Source: Marinospirillum celere
Lineage (GTDB): Bacteria > Pseudomonadota > Gammaproteobacteria > Pseudomonadales > Halomonadaceae
DNA: 64,000 bases
Reading direction: 5' to 3'
Assembly (NCBI RefSeq): GCF_900112235.1
Contig: NZ_FOLH01000003.1
Span: forward strand, 310,001-374,000
Below the pieces are notes generated by a model. It made no database searches. It had not been told where the DNA came from and saw only the letters and a program-made list of their open reading frames with translations. Both the position numbers and the translations under genes were made by a program. This document shows, in pieces, positions 1-8,379 of the stretch (positions are counted from its first letter, which is position 1; each line of letters opens with the position of its first letter).

Positions 1-90
1 GACAATGTCGCGGCGGTACAATTCCACCCCGAAAAAAGCGCCCAGGCGGGACTCAAGCTTTTGGAAAACTTTTTATTCTGGAAACCCTGA
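1..90 (+). CDS. hisH: Imidazole glycerol phosphate synthase, glutamine amidotransferase subunit HisH (C-terminal end only)
   Basis: The first bases read in frame from position 1 to a TGA at 88-90 and give 29 residues ending in [10 protein letters not shown]. They contain VQFHPEKS, the FHPE motif that carries the His and Glu of the class I glutamine amidotransferase triad at the C-terminus of HisH. HisH hydrolyses glutamine and channels ammonia to HisF in histidine biosynthesis. The rest of the gene lies to the left of the window. The stop is one base from the hisA start, as expected in a his operon. Confidence 0.9.
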   Translation, partial: DNVAAVQFHPEKSAQAGLKLLENFLFWKP

Positions 91-91
91 C

Positions 92-823
92 ATGCTGATT
101 ATTCCCGCAATTGATTTAAAAGATGGCCAGTGCGTACGCCTCAAGCAAGGTCGCATGGAAGACTCCACCAACTATGGTGATGACCCGGTCGAAATGGCTG
201 CACGCTGGGTGAATGAAGGCTGCCGCCGCTTGCATCTGGTTGATCTGAACGGTGCTTTTGACGGTCAACCTGTTAATGGCGAAGCCGTGACGGCTATTGC
301 CCGCGCCAACCCCGGCCTGCCGATTCAAATTGGCGGCGGTATACGCACCGCGCAAACCATCGAGCACTACCTGGAAGCAGGCGTCCAGTGGGTGATTATC
401 GGCACCAAGGCTGTAAAAGAACCGGAATTTGTCACCGAGATGTGCAAACTCTTTCCCGGTCATATTATTGTCGGCCTGGATGCCAAAAACGGCCTGGTGG
501 CTACCGATGGCTGGGCTGAAGTCTCCAACATCAAGGCCACTGACCTGGCCAAGCGTTTTGCCGATGATGGTGTCTCCAGCATTGTTTACACCGACATCAG
601 CCGCGATGGCATGATGCAGGGCGTCAACCTGGAAGCCACTGTCGAACTGGCCCAGCAAGGTGGCCTGCCGGTGATTGCCTCGGGCGGCGTGACCGACCTG
701 GGCGATGTTGAACGCCTGCTGAAGGTCGCCGACCAGGGCATCCTGGGTGCCATCACTGGCCGCGCCATCTACGAAGGCAGCCTCAATCTGGCTGAAGCGC
801 AGAAGCTGGCAGACGATCGATAA
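92..823 (+). CDS. hisA: Phosphoribosylformimino-5-aminoimidazole carboxamide ribotide isomerase HisA
   Basis: This 243-residue (beta/alpha)8 barrel performs the Amadori isomerisation of ProFAR to PRFAR in histidine biosynthesis. It begins [12 protein letters not shown], with the N-terminal catalytic Asp at residue 8; the second Asp is D130 in VGLDAKNG. Phosphate-binding loops GGGIR and ASGGV are present. The reading frame is open further upstream to position 5, but the ATG at 92 gives the canonical HisA N-terminus, and the extra residues overlap the end of hisH in another frame. The gene follows hisH by one base, so the two are cotranscribed. Length is normal for the family. Confidence 0.97.
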   Translation: MLIIPAIDLKDGQCVRLKQGRMEDSTNYGDDPVEMAARWVNEGCRRLHLVDLNGAFDGQPVNGEAVTAIARANPGLPIQIGGGIRTAQTIEHYLEAGVQWVIIGTKAVKEPEFVTEMCKLFPGHIIVGLDAKNGLVATDGWAEVSNIKATDLAKRFADDGVSSIVYTDISRDGMMQGVNLEATVELAQQGGLPVIASGGVTDLGDVERLLKVADQGILGAITGRAIYEGSLNLAEAQKLADDR

Positions 824-831
824 GAAATCTC

Positions 832-856
832 GCACCTTCACGAGCTTCGAGGGTGC
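832..856 (+). terminator. Weak hairpin after hisA
   Basis: Eight-base arms GCACCTTC (832-839) and GAGGGTGC (849-856) pair with one G-T wobble, nine bases after the hisA stop. The following sequence has only four T's, about nine bases further on. It may be an attenuating or processing hairpin rather than a true intrinsic terminator, since hisF continues downstream. Confidence 0.3.
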
Positions 857-870
857 AGGCCATTACTTTT

Positions 871-1060
871 CAGGACGCGTAAATACATCCCTGTAAGCTC
901 TGGCAGGAGATGTAGTTCGTGGCTCGCGGCAAGGTTGCCTTGTAAAAGCGAGCTTGATACCCCCGGCTGCTTCTGTCGGGTACCTGGTCTGTCAGGACGC
1001 GTGAATACGTCCCTGTAAGCTCTGTCTGCAACCTCCTGTTGCAGACAGCCTGCCAGACCA
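871..1060 (+). repeat. Duplicated 31-base palindromic repeat with cruciform, hisA-hisF gap
   Basis: The 302-base gap between hisA and hisF holds no convincing gene. Positions 871-901 and 993-1023 are copies of the same 31-base unit (starting CAGGACGCGT, ending TGTAAGCTCT) with two differences, both A/G. Each has the hairpin GGACG/CGTCC, imperfect in copy one. The second copy lies in a larger inverted structure: 984-996 pairs with 1048-1060 (12 of 13), and inside it 1022-1032 and 1038-1048 form a perfect 11-base stem around CTCCT. This is typical of dispersed REP-like intergenic elements. A promoter or processing function for hisF is possible but not visible. Confidence 0.75.
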
Positions 1061-1125
1061 GCACCCGACACACAGCCTGGAATACTCCAGCGACTAGACG
1101 TGCGCTTTAAACTTCAGGAGAAAAA

Positions 1126-1899
1126 ATGGGACTGGCCAAACGTATTATTCCTTGCCTTGATGTCGATAAAGGCCGTGTCGTTAAGGGCGTTAATTTTGTT
1201 GGCATCCGTGATGCGGGCAATCCCGTTGAAGTGGCCAAACGCTATAACGACCAGGGCGCCGATGAGATTACCTTTCTGGATATCACCGCCAGTCATGAAG
1301 ACCGAGGCACCACGGTGGAGATGGTCGAAGAGATTGCCGGTCAGGTATTTATTCCCCTGACTGTGGGCGGTGGTATTCGTAATTGCGAGAACATTCGTAC
1401 TATGCTGAATGCCGGGGCTGACAAGGTTTCCATTAATACCGCAGCAGTCACTAACCCCGAGTTTGTTCGTGAAGCCGCCGAGCGCTTTGGCAGCCAGTGT
1501 ATTGTCGTTGCCATTGATGCCAAGAAGGTTTCGGCTGAAGGTGAAGCAGATCGCTGGGAGATTTTCACCCACGGCGGGCGTAAGGCCACTGGCCTGGATG
1601 CCGTGGAATGGGCCAAAAAAATGGTTGGCCTGGGTGCCGGTGAGTTGCTACTAACCAGCATGGACAGAGACGGCACTAAAAATGGCTTTGATCTGGGCGT
1701 AACCCGTGCCATTTCTGATGCTGTGGCCGTGCCGGTGATCGCTTCCGGCGGCGTGGGCAACCTACAACATCTCGTCGATGGCGTTCAGCAAGGCCAGGCT
1801 GATGCCGTACTGGCCGCCAGCATCTTCCATTTTGGTACCTACTCCATCCCTGAAGCCAAGCGTTTTATGGCTGATCAGGGCATTGAAATGCGGCTATAA
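1126..1899 (+). CDS. hisF: Imidazole glycerol phosphate synthase cyclase subunit HisF
   Basis: This 257-residue (beta/alpha)8 barrel uses ammonia from HisH to convert PRFAR into imidazole glycerol phosphate and AICAR. The N-terminus [21 protein letters not shown] carries catalytic Asp12, and the second acid is D131 in VVAIDAKK. The phosphate loops GGGIR and ASGGVGN are intact. The ATG is preceded by AGGAG at about 1112-1116. A 302-base repeat-rich gap separates it from hisA, which is unusual for a his operon. The stop overlaps the start of the next gene as TAATG. Confidence 0.97.
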   Translation: MGLAKRIIPCLDVDKGRVVKGVNFVGIRDAGNPVEVAKRYNDQGADEITFLDITASHEDRGTTVEMVEEIAGQVFIPLTVGGGIRNCENIRTMLNAGADKVSINTAAVTNPEFVREAAERFGSQCIVVAIDAKKVSAEGEADRWEIFTHGGRKATGLDAVEWAKKMVGLGAGELLLTSMDRDGTKNGFDLGVTRAISDAVAVPVIASGGVGNLQHLVDGVQQGQADAVLAASIFHFGTYSIPEAKRFMADQGIEMRL

Positions 1900-3074
1900 T
1901 GCACCTCACTTCTGACAAGGCCAGGGTTTTCCTGGCCCTGACATTACTCTGGCTGCTGGGTCTTTATCTACGCCTGCCGATTCTGGTGATCCCGCCGCTG
2001 GCTCCCTTTATCAATGCCGACTTCCAGCTCTCCCAAACACTACTCGGTAGTCTAACGACCTTACCCGTTTTGATGCTGTCCCTGGGGGCACTGATTGGCT
2101 CCCTGGCCATCATGCGTCTGGGTGCCCGTAACAGCCTGGCTCTGGCTTTGGCTCTGGTTGCCACCACCTCAGCGGCCCGTGGTCTAACCGATAGCCTGAC
2201 CCTGCTGATACTCTTAACCCTCTTGATGGGTCTGGGCATTGCCATTATGCAGCCTTCGTTACCGGCTCTACTCCCTCGTTGGCTGGATGGCAAAAAGCTG
2301 GCCCTGGGCACAGCTGTCTACATGAATGGCATGCTGATGGGTGAATTTCTGGGGGCTGGGGTGACTCTGCCTGTCCTAATGCCGCTGCTGGAAGGTTCCT
2401 GGCGAGCGACTCTGATCGCCTGGTCTTTACCTGCGTTTTTGGTAGTCATCGCTACCTTTTTACCCCGGCAAAGAGAAGACACCTCCAGCCATGATAAGGT
2501 GGACGAGGTTCACTGGCTACCCGATTGGAAAGACCCCTTTCTGTGGCGCATTGGCCTGCTGCTGGCCTCCAGTGCCTCTCTGTTCTTTGGAACCAATGCC
2601 TATCTGGGTAGCCTTTTGGAAGAACGGGGGGAAATGCAGCGCCTGGAAGCGGCCTTTTTCTGGTTCAATCTCGCTCAGGTCGCCGCTTCTCTGGCAATGC
2701 TGGCTCTTGCCGAACGCTGGGTTGCCCGCCGTGGGCCGCTTATCCTTTCAACCCTGTGTAGTCTGCTGGGAATGCTGGGGCTCTTGCTGACCAGTGGCTG
2801 GATCAGCCTGGTCTTTGCTTTCCTGCTCAGCTTCTGGGCGGGTATCCTGCTGATACTACTGGTGGCCCTGCCACCGCAACTACTCCCCGGCAAACAGGCA
2901 GGCCGCCTGGCTGCCGGCGCCTTCACCCTGGCCTACAGCCTGTCCTTTTTCGTGCCGCTCTTGGGCGGCAGCCTTGCTGACTGGACAGGCCAACCCAGTC
3001 ACGCCCTCTGGTTATTATTTGTTCTTTCACTGCCCGCCCTCTGGTTAGCCTGGCGTTTTCCCTTGAAACATTAA
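1899..3074 (+). CDS. MFS transporter, CynX/NimT-like
   Basis: This 391-residue, very hydrophobic protein has about twelve predicted membrane segments in two halves separated by a charged loop near residues 190-215 (RQREDTSSHDKVDE). It resembles the cyanate/2-nitroimidazole (CynX/NimT) branch of the major facilitator superfamily, with features such as PPLAPFI in the first segment and LGARNSLALAL in the first cytoplasmic loop. The substrate cannot be read from sequence. The ATG overlaps the hisF stop by one base, so it is translationally coupled to hisF. No clear terminator follows. A role in histidine metabolism is not implied by position alone. Confidence 0.8.
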   Translation: MHLTSDKARVFLALTLLWLLGLYLRLPILVIPPLAPFINADFQLSQTLLGSLTTLPVLMLSLGALIGSLAIMRLGARNSLALALALVATTSAARGLTDSLTLLILLTLLMGLGIAIMQPSLPALLPRWLDGKKLALGTAVYMNGMLMGEFLGAGVTLPVLMPLLEGSWRATLIAWSLPAFLVVIATFLPRQREDTSSHDKVDEVHWLPDWKDPFLWRIGLLLASSASLFFGTNAYLGSLLEERGEMQRLEAAFFWFNLAQVAASLAMLALAERWVARRGPLILSTLCSLLGMLGLLLTSGWISLVFAFLLSFWAGILLILLVALPPQLLPGKQAGRLAAGAFTLAYSLSFFVPLLGGSLADWTGQPSHALWLLFVLSLPALWLAWRFPLKH

Positions 3075-3170
3075 GCAAGAATCTTCGCTTTTGGCGGCTA
3101 CTACTTGATTCACATGCCCTGAAAGTGCCTGCAGACCCACTCGAAAAACAATAACCGATATCCAGGTTGG

Positions 3171-3368
3171 CTAGGGAACCTCTGATTAACGTCACGAGCG
3201 CAGGTCAGGGCAGAATTCATTCCAGATGAATCTCTGCACTTCCTACATCCATGTAGGTCACCAACGAAATTGAACGAAAAAGCGGAGTTTACACGGAATA
3301 AATGAGCATTTTGAGGCCAATTTCAACGCAGCATCACCTAGCGTAGTAGTTAATCAGGGGCTTCCTAG
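3171..3368. mobile_element. MITE-like element with imperfect terminal inverted repeats
   Basis: The left end 3171-3190 and the right end 3349-3368, reverse-complemented, agree at 17 of 20 positions (both end in CTGATTAAC on the inner side). The roughly 200-base body has no coding capacity. A 22-base stretch at 3310-3331, followed by a related right end, recurs at 26137-26196, so this is a dispersed family. The size, terminal repeats and lack of a gene fit a miniature inverted-repeat element moved in trans by a transposase, probably of the DDE type; no transposase is in the window. The right end supplies the stop codon of the adjacent minus-strand gene. Bases 3075-3170 before it show nothing recognisable. 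Confidence 0.65.
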
Positions 3369-4177
3369 AGGGTGCCCCGCAAATGCAGCTTATACTCATC
3401 CGGATCCAGCAGGACTTCTCTTAGGGTGCGGCCGGGTTTGTATTTCAGGTCATAGGTCAGGATGCGCTCGACCTGTTCACGGGTTTCGGCAGCGATATTC
3501 ACTCCCAAAGTCACGGAAACAAGCGAACGTGGCGGAAAGGGGTAAAAATACACCTGCTGGCCGTTGCTCATCGTCTTGCAGTCTTTGGCTTCGCTCAGGG
3601 GGCGTACCAGTCTTACTTCTTCTTCTGAAGCATATTCGGCAGCCCGGTGAAAAAGAGCTGGAAAGGGCTTCATCGGGTGGTCAGCAGTAGGCCGTTTTTT
3701 GCTGTAGACCACTGGCTTGAGCACCTGTTTATTGGTATTGAATTTGGGGTAGTCAGTATTGAATTCCAGCACAATGCCACGATGCTGGTCAGCATAGCGT
3801 TCCCAAAGTAGGGGGTTGTCGGCAGTAGTGAAGAAGCGGCAAAAGCCCAAGTCATCATAGGCTTTGGGGTTAGGCAGTGCTGGCGGCTTGCCCTGCTTGC
3901 GCTTTTTCATTTGAGCTTCAATTTTGGGGCGTTTTTTAACGGCTTCTTTTTGAAAAGCATCCCAAGTCATCAGCCCTTTCAGTTGGTCAGGCAGGGCTTT
4001 AAACTGCCTTTCCAATTCTTTTTGAAACTCGCCCTCACTCACTCCCACCCTTTGCCGTGAAATCATTCGGGCATTCAGTTGCCAAGGATCAGGCTGTTCA
4101 CTAACAGCCAAGAAATGCAGGCGCGCATGTCGAAGAACGTCGAGCTGCCGAGGTGTTAGATACAAGTAGGCTTTCAT
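3365..4177 (-). CDS. DUF2971 domain-containing protein
   Basis: This 270-residue protein of unknown function has the DUF2971 signature: FFTTADNPLLWERYADQHRG followed by LEF, then a VVYSKKRP strand, then EYASEEEVRLVRP (the usual trp/arg-rich 'K...E.E.R' block). The N-terminal part contains a basic stretch KKRPKIEAQMKKRKQGK. DUF2971 proteins are often found in accessory regions; no activity is established that I can name. The ATG overlaps the stop of the upstream thioesterase gene (ATGA), so it is the last gene of that operon. Its TAG stop at 3365-3367 lies inside the terminal repeat of a MITE-like element, so the C-terminus may have been altered by insertion. Confidence 0.75.
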   Translation of the reverse strand: MKAYLYLTPRQLDVLRHARLHFLAVSEQPDPWQLNARMISRQRVGVSEGEFQKELERQFKALPDQLKGLMTWDAFQKEAVKKRPKIEAQMKKRKQGKPPALPNPKAYDDLGFCRFFTTADNPLLWERYADQHRGIVLEFNTDYPKFNTNKQVLKPVVYSKKRPTADHPMKPFPALFHRAAEYASEEEVRLVRPLSEAKDCKTMSNGQQVYFYPFPPRSLVSVTLGVNIAAETREQVERILTYDLKYKPGRTLREVLLDPDEYKLHLRGTL

Positions 4178-4623
4178 GAGTGGCTGGGCATTTCTTCAAT
4201 CAGGGCGGGCAGGTAAACCTGGAGAAATTTTTCGGGCAGGCGTCGCGGACGATGGCTGGAAAGCGCCACGCAAGCAAAATAGGTTTTGCCACGGAACAGG
4301 GTTTTCTTGTCTGAACAACGTTGCAACTGAAAGCGCCTAACCAGGCTATTGCGCTGATCACAGTCAACAATCCAGGTAGCCATTTCCAGCTCATCGCCTT
4401 CATAAGCGGGTGCCTGATAGTCCAGCTCGTGACGTACAACGACCATGGCCCGATCCAGGGCTCGATAGTCATCCAGGCTCAACCCCAATTGTTGTGAGTG
4501 CTGCCAGCTGACTTTCTCAATAAAACGCAAATATTCAGCATTATTGACATGGCCATAGTGATCTATGGCTTCAGCGGGAATCTTCAACTCAATAACAAAA
4601 GGGTCTGGCAAATCCCAGTTCAT
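4174..4623 (-). CDS. Acyl-CoA thioesterase, hotdog fold (YbgC/4-hydroxybenzoyl-CoA thioesterase type)
   Basis: This 149-residue single hotdog domain should hydrolyse a short- or medium-chain acyl-CoA or similar thioester in the cytoplasm. The hallmark DHYGHVNNAEYLRFIE near residues 21-36 holds the catalytic Asp and the long hotdog helix; the later strands VRRFQLQR and TYFACVAL follow the family pattern. The substrate is not predictable. It starts five bases after the gcvH stop and overlaps the DUF2971 gene by four bases, so it sits in the middle of an operon. Length is normal for the family. Confidence 0.85.
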   Translation of the reverse strand: MNWDLPDPFVIELKIPAEAIDHYGHVNNAEYLRFIEKVSWQHSQQLGLSLDDYRALDRAMVVVRHELDYQAPAYEGDELEMATWIVDCDQRNSLVRRFQLQRCSDKKTLFRGKTYFACVALSSHRPRRLPEKFLQVYLPALIEEMPSHS

Positions 4624-4628
4624 CTTGT

Positions 4629-5012
4629 TTACTGCTCAAGGAAGTTTTGGTAGACCTGATCTGTCATCAGGGCATCCCACTCTGTTTGAAACTCAGAGGC
4701 CGCGACCTGCAGGCGGTAAACCCAGGTCGTTAACGGCGCTTCATTCAGCACCTCAGGGTCATCATCCAGCAGCTGATTGCACGCAACCAGGGTGCCGCTG
4801 ACAGGAGCCTGAATCTCAGAAGCCGTTTTAACTGACTCTATAGTGCCAATCACTTCCCCTGCTTGAACTTGTTTACCGGCTTCAGGCAATTCCACATACA
4901 CAATATCACCCAATGCTTCCTGGGCATGGTTACTGATTCCCACCACTACCAGGTTATCTTTTTCCTGTGCAACCCATTGATGGGTATCACAAAAACGCTG
5001 CTCAACTGTCAT
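4629..5012 (-). CDS. gcvH: Glycine cleavage system H protein (lipoyl carrier)
   Basis: This 127-residue protein carries the aminomethyl group on a lipoyl-lysine between GcvP, GcvT and Lpd. The lipoylation site is the Lys in IESVKTASEI, and the surrounding VGISNHAQEALGDIVYVELPE and ETWVYR-like (TTWVYRLQV) blocks are typical. Length fits the 125-130 residues of the family. No gcvT or gcvP is nearby: it lies between a YcxB-like gene and a hotdog thioesterase. It may therefore be the only H protein, separated from its partners, or a second copy with another lipoyl-related role. Confidence 0.92.
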   Translation of the reverse strand: MTVEQRFCDTHQWVAQEKDNLVVVGISNHAQEALGDIVYVELPEAGKQVQAGEVIGTIESVKTASEIQAPVSGTLVACNQLLDDDPEVLNEAPLTTWVYRLQVAASEFQTEWDALMTDQVYQNFLEQ

Positions 5013-5027
5013 TATCAGCTTCCCAAT

Positions 5028-5555
5028 TCAGAGATTCAAATTCAGCCTATAGCTACTTTTATCTTTGTAGTGATTTACTTTGCGCTGGATCAGTGCCGCC
5101 GCCTCTTCAGGGTGGGCCTCTTCTTCCAGTCCTGAAAAGGGTAACCAAAGCAAACCGGGATAAAGTAGAAAGCCTTTTTCTGTTCGCACGACTCTATGAA
5201 TGTCTTGCCATAAATAGGTTTGTGGTGGTTTTTGGTCAACCTGAACATCCAGCCCTTCCTCATCAAGAGTGAAGCTCAGGTGGAGTCCATTTTGACCAGA
5301 GCGCCTGAAGGCTCTTTTAAACATCCAGACCAAGAGTTGTTTGCGAATGGCAAACCAAAATACACCCAAGGCAACCACGATCAGATCAACCAGCTGAAAA
5401 CCCTGATCCAACCATTTGATAGCCAAAACACCCGTCAGGGCGATCAAAACTACCCATAGGAATAGCTGGCGACGGTCCTTTTGGGCACCCAGCTGGTAAT
5501 CATAAAGTGCCGAGCAAAGGAACTGGGTTTCATCCCATTGATAGGTGAACTTCAT
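5028..5555 (-). CDS. YcxB-like membrane protein, function unknown
   Basis: This 175-residue protein begins with a short soluble segment, then two hydrophobic stretches (about residues 31-51, LFLWVVLIALTGVLAI, and 55-75, LVDLIVVALGVFWFAI), a basic loop, and a soluble domain with LSFTLDEEGLDVQ and YLWQDIHRVVRTEKGFLLYPG. That layout, with a strand-rich C-terminal 'W.di..v..t...f.ly' module, matches YcxB-like proteins, which have no known function. It starts 24 bases after the sirB2-like gene and ends 15 bases before gcvH, so it is probably cotranscribed with both. Confidence 0.6.
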   Translation of the reverse strand: MKFTYQWDETQFLCSALYDYQLGAQKDRRQLFLWVVLIALTGVLAIKWLDQGFQLVDLIVVALGVFWFAIRKQLLVWMFKRAFRRSGQNGLHLSFTLDEEGLDVQVDQKPPQTYLWQDIHRVVRTEKGFLLYPGLLWLPFSGLEEEAHPEEAAALIQRKVNHYKDKSSYRLNLNL

Positions 5556-5579
5556 GCTGCTGCTCCTTGCGTTCCAAGC

Positions 5580-5948
5580 TTAAAAACCAGGGAAAGGCAC
5601 CTTGTTAACCGCTACCCAGGCGGTATAAACCAGGAAGACAGCAGCAATAGCCAGGCCCAAAATTTTCTGGCGACGCAAGGCGAAAGCAGCAAAGCCCATA
5701 TAGCCCACTAGCCCAACGAGCTTGGCGGTGACCCAGGCGCTGTTATAAAACGGCCATTGCGAAAGAAAGTAGCAGAGGCCCAAGGCTGAAATAAGAACCA
5801 CCAAATCAATCATATGGTGACTGATACGCATCCAGCTCCGGTTAACCCATTGCAGGCCTGCCAGTACGCCGCCACTACGAACAACAAAGAAAAGGACGGT
5901 TAGAACAACGGCCAGTAAATGCAAATGCTTAAATGCCATATAACTCAT
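5580..5948 (-). CDS. SirB2 family integral membrane protein
   Basis: This protein of about 122 residues has four predicted membrane segments. The start FKHLHLLAVVLTVLFFVVRSG and the block HHMIDLVVLISALGLCYFLSQWP are the SirB2 pattern; the C-terminus VYTAWVAVNKVPFPGF is also typical. The frame is open eight codons further upstream, but the ATG at 5948 is chosen because AAAAGG lies about eight bases before it. Function is unknown; SirB2 was linked historically to invasion gene regulation in Salmonella. It is the first gene of the run leading to gcvH. Confidence 0.8.
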   Translation of the reverse strand: MSYMAFKHLHLLAVVLTVLFFVVRSGGVLAGLQWVNRSWMRISHHMIDLVVLISALGLCYFLSQWPFYNSAWVTAKLVGLVGYMGFAAFALRRQKILGLAIAAVFLVYTAWVAVNKVPFPGF

Positions 5949-6013
5949 ATTATTAGCCTTTTCGGTTGGCAAAATCAGATGCCTAGCTTAACAGAAATCC
6001 TTTGATTTCGGCA

Positions 6014-6871
6014 TTAACGCTGGCAAGTCGGACAAAAAACACTGGCCCGCTGGGCAATCTTCACTTCTTTAAGCAGACCCGAGCACTGGCGACACTCTTG
6101 CCCAGCACGTCCATAAGCATCCAATTGCTGGGCAAAGTAACCTGGTTTCCCATCACCACCCACAAAATCTCTAAGCGTGGTTCCACCCTGAGTAATTGCA
6201 GCAGCCAGTATCTCCTTAATCAGAACCACCAGCGTCTGGTAACGCTTGAATGAAATTTTGCCTGCGGCTCTGCGGGGGTCGATACCCGCCCGGAAAAGGG
6301 CTTCGGTTGCGTAGATATTGCCAACGCCAACAACCTGGGCGTTATCCATGATGAAAGCCTTGACTGGAACCTTGCGATTTCTAGAACGCTGGTATAACCC
6401 TTCAGCAGTAAAATCCTTATCCAAGGGTTCAGGGCCCAGTTTTTCAAGACGCGGATGCAGCAAGGGGTCGCCCGTGTAATAAAGCAGGAACCCAAAACGC
6501 CGGGGATCATGATAACGCAGACAAAGTGGCGGTGAGCTGTCTTCCGGGAGCTGTTCAGGCATCAGTTGGATATGATCATGCTTCTTCCAGGGCTCATCTT
6601 CCTGGACTAAACGAAGACTGCCTGACATGCCCAGATGCCAAATCAACCCCTGCTCAAGGAAACCCTGCTCTGCTGCCACCAAAGGCATCAATAAATACTT
6701 GGCACGCCTTTGCAGCTGGCCGATTTGTAAACCTTGGATTTGCTCATCCAGATTGGCAGGAACGGGCCACCTCAATCTCGGCTCACGGACCTTGAATGAC
6801 TTGATTCTACGACCTTCAAGCCAGGGAGCCACTCCTCTACGAGTCGTTTCAACTTCGGGTAATTCAGGCAT
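6014..6871 (-). CDS. mutM: Formamidopyrimidine-DNA glycosylase MutM (Fpg)
   Basis: This 285-residue base-excision repair enzyme removes 8-oxoguanine and formamidopyrimidines and nicks the abasic site. The N-terminus [13 protein letters not shown] provides Pro2, the Schiff-base nucleophile, and Glu3. The helix-two-turn-helix block has [24 protein letters not shown], and the C-terminal zinc finger CRQC...CPTC closes the protein. The start codon directly follows the U-tract of the fliD terminator, and the only purine-rich ribosome site (AGGGG) is inside that terminator's stem. Length is slightly above the usual 270 residues. Confidence 0.96.
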   Translation of the reverse strand: MPELPEVETTRRGVAPWLEGRRIKSFKVREPRLRWPVPANLDEQIQGLQIGQLQRRAKYLLMPLVAAEQGFLEQGLIWHLGMSGSLRLVQEDEPWKKHDHIQLMPEQLPEDSSPPLCLRYHDPRRFGFLLYYTGDPLLHPRLEKLGPEPLDKDFTAEGLYQRSRNRKVPVKAFIMDNAQVVGVGNIYATEALFRAGIDPRRAAGKISFKRYQTLVVLIKEILAAAITQGGTTLRDFVGGDGKPGYFAQQLDAYGRAGQECRQCSGLLKEVKIAQRASVFCPTCQR

Positions 6872-6927
6872 AAAAAAAGCCCCTGCTTGGTTAGTGCTTA
6901 AAAAAGCATTATAACCAAACAGAGGCT
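6872..6927 (-). terminator. Intrinsic terminator of fliD, abutting the mutM start
   Basis: Read on the minus strand, a long imperfect hairpin spans 6927 to 6878 with arms starting AGCCTCTGTTTGGTTA and ending TAACCAAGCAGGGGCT, followed at once by a run of T's that ends at the mutM ATG (6871). It is a good rho-independent terminator for fliD. Because it also includes the mutM ribosome site, it may limit mutM translation on transcripts that read through. Confidence 0.8.
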
Positions 6928-6945
6928 CGATGCTGTTTTACTTAC

Positions 6946-8334
6946 TTAGCCGTAACCAGGCAACCCAGCAAACTGCTGTTGAATTTGCTGACCTTGTGTA
7001 TTCAGGTTAGCAGTCACCGATTCGATAGCATTAAACTGGCGATACAGGCGCTCTTCATAAGAATCCAGGCGATCAATGGTGTCCTGCATCCGATCTTCCA
7101 AGCGATCCACTCTGGCGTTCAAACCATCGGTTCGGCTGGGTATAAGACCATCTCGGGTTGAATCCGTCATCCGGGAAGCGGCTTCTTCCAGCCTGGATGC
7201 ATAACCAAAGTCTTCATCACCAAAAATGCGTGCGACCTCATCAAATTCATTGTCCAGCATTTCGCTGAGACGTTCATCATCAATTTCCAGGTGACCGTCT
7301 CTTGGCCCGGTTCCTTCACCTGTGGTATCAACCACCGTTTTGAAGCCCAGATTTAACAGGGTACTGTCATAATCGTTAGGATCACTGCTGGCTGCCGAGC
7401 CTATAATGCCTCTCAGCTCTCCTTCCAAAGAACGAATTACGCTTTCTCCGGCGAGTGCACCACCCTCCACTTCGCCGTCATCATTCACCGTGGCGCTTTT
7501 GGCTTCATTCAAAAAACTCATCAAATCGTTATAAGCATCACGAAAAGCGTGAATATTCTCTTTAACTGCTTCAGTGTCTCTATCGATCTCCAAAACACCT
7601 GAACTGCTGGCATTAGGGTCGTTTAAGGCACCTGGAGTAATATCGATCGTGACCCCGGTAACGACATTTTCGAAGCGGTTACTGCTACTGGTCGCCTCGA
7701 TACCATCAATCTTAATAACAGCGTCCAGGTCATTCTCAATGGACAAGTCTGCATCCTGAGCAAGAGAACCGGAGTTATTAATGGTTAGCTCATTTTCCTG
7801 CCCGGTTTCATCGGCATTAATAATCAAGCGCCCCTGACCATCTCCAGTATTAACGATGTTGGCAGAAACCCCTTCCAGGTCTTCATTGGCGTTAATAGCT
7901 GCGCGCAAGTCGTCCAGGGTTCCATCACCTCCAGGAGTGATTTCTACCCCTTCAATCTCTATAGGATCTAGCTCTGCATCCAGAGCAATCTCGTTAGATA
8001 CCCAACGGTAATTTTGCGCTTCAGATTCAACTTCAATGTTGTAGTTGCCCGAGGTAGCATTGGCCAGATAGTCTGCAGAAGCTGTAAACAGGCCTTCATT
8101 ACTGGAATCAGCACGCATCTGGTTGTAATTGTTTTCGCCAGTCAAGTCACTCATTGCTGACTGAAAAGCATTGACCTTGCTGGTTAACTGGCCGTAGGCA
8201 CTGATCTTGGCATCAGCTTCAGCTCTTTGGACCTGCATTCTTTCCAGAGGCTGTGCCCTAGCTTGAACACTGGCTTGAACGATTTCATCGACTGGCAGGC
8301 CTGAACCCAGCCCACTAAAGCTAATACCCGACAT
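6946..8334 (-). CDS. fliD: Flagellar filament capping protein FliD
   Basis: This 462-residue protein caps the flagellar filament and guides flagellin assembly. The N-terminus ISFSGLGSGLPVDEIVQASV...PLERMQVQRAEADAKISAYGQL is the FliD_N pattern, and the C-terminus (LYRQFNAIESVTANLNTQGQQIQQQF) is the FliD_C coiled helix. The middle is acidic and Asn/Asp-rich, as expected for the exposed domains. No other flagellar gene (fliS, flaG, fliC) is adjacent; it lies between mutM and rpmG. A possible sigma-28 promoter lies 46-72 bases upstream. Confidence 0.93.
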   Translation of the reverse strand: MSGISFSGLGSGLPVDEIVQASVQARAQPLERMQVQRAEADAKISAYGQLTSKVNAFQSAMSDLTGENNYNQMRADSSNEGLFTASADYLANATSGNYNIEVESEAQNYRWVSNEIALDAELDPIEIEGVEITPGGDGTLDDLRAAINANEDLEGVSANIVNTGDGQGRLIINADETGQENELTINNSGSLAQDADLSIENDLDAVIKIDGIEATSSSNRFENVVTGVTIDITPGALNDPNASSSGVLEIDRDTEAVKENIHAFRDAYNDLMSFLNEAKSATVNDDGEVEGGALAGESVIRSLEGELRGIIGSAASSDPNDYDSTLLNLGFKTVVDTTGEGTGPRDGHLEIDDERLSEMLDNEFDEVARIFGDEDFGYASRLEEAASRMTDSTRDGLIPSRTDGLNARVDRLEDRMQDTIDRLDSYEERLYRQFNAIESVTANLNTQGQQIQQQFAGLPGYG

Positions 8335-8379
8335 AACACCACCTAAATCTTTTACCGATGAATTTTGTGCTTACTTACC

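Noticed and set aside
116-841. A 241-codon minus-strand frame opposite hisA.
   Set aside because: hisA is certain on the plus strand and the antisense product resembles no family.
838-1073. Two short minus-strand frames (77 and 67 codons) in the hisA-hisF gap.
   Set aside because: They translate the duplicated palindromic repeat, and have no start context or family similarity.
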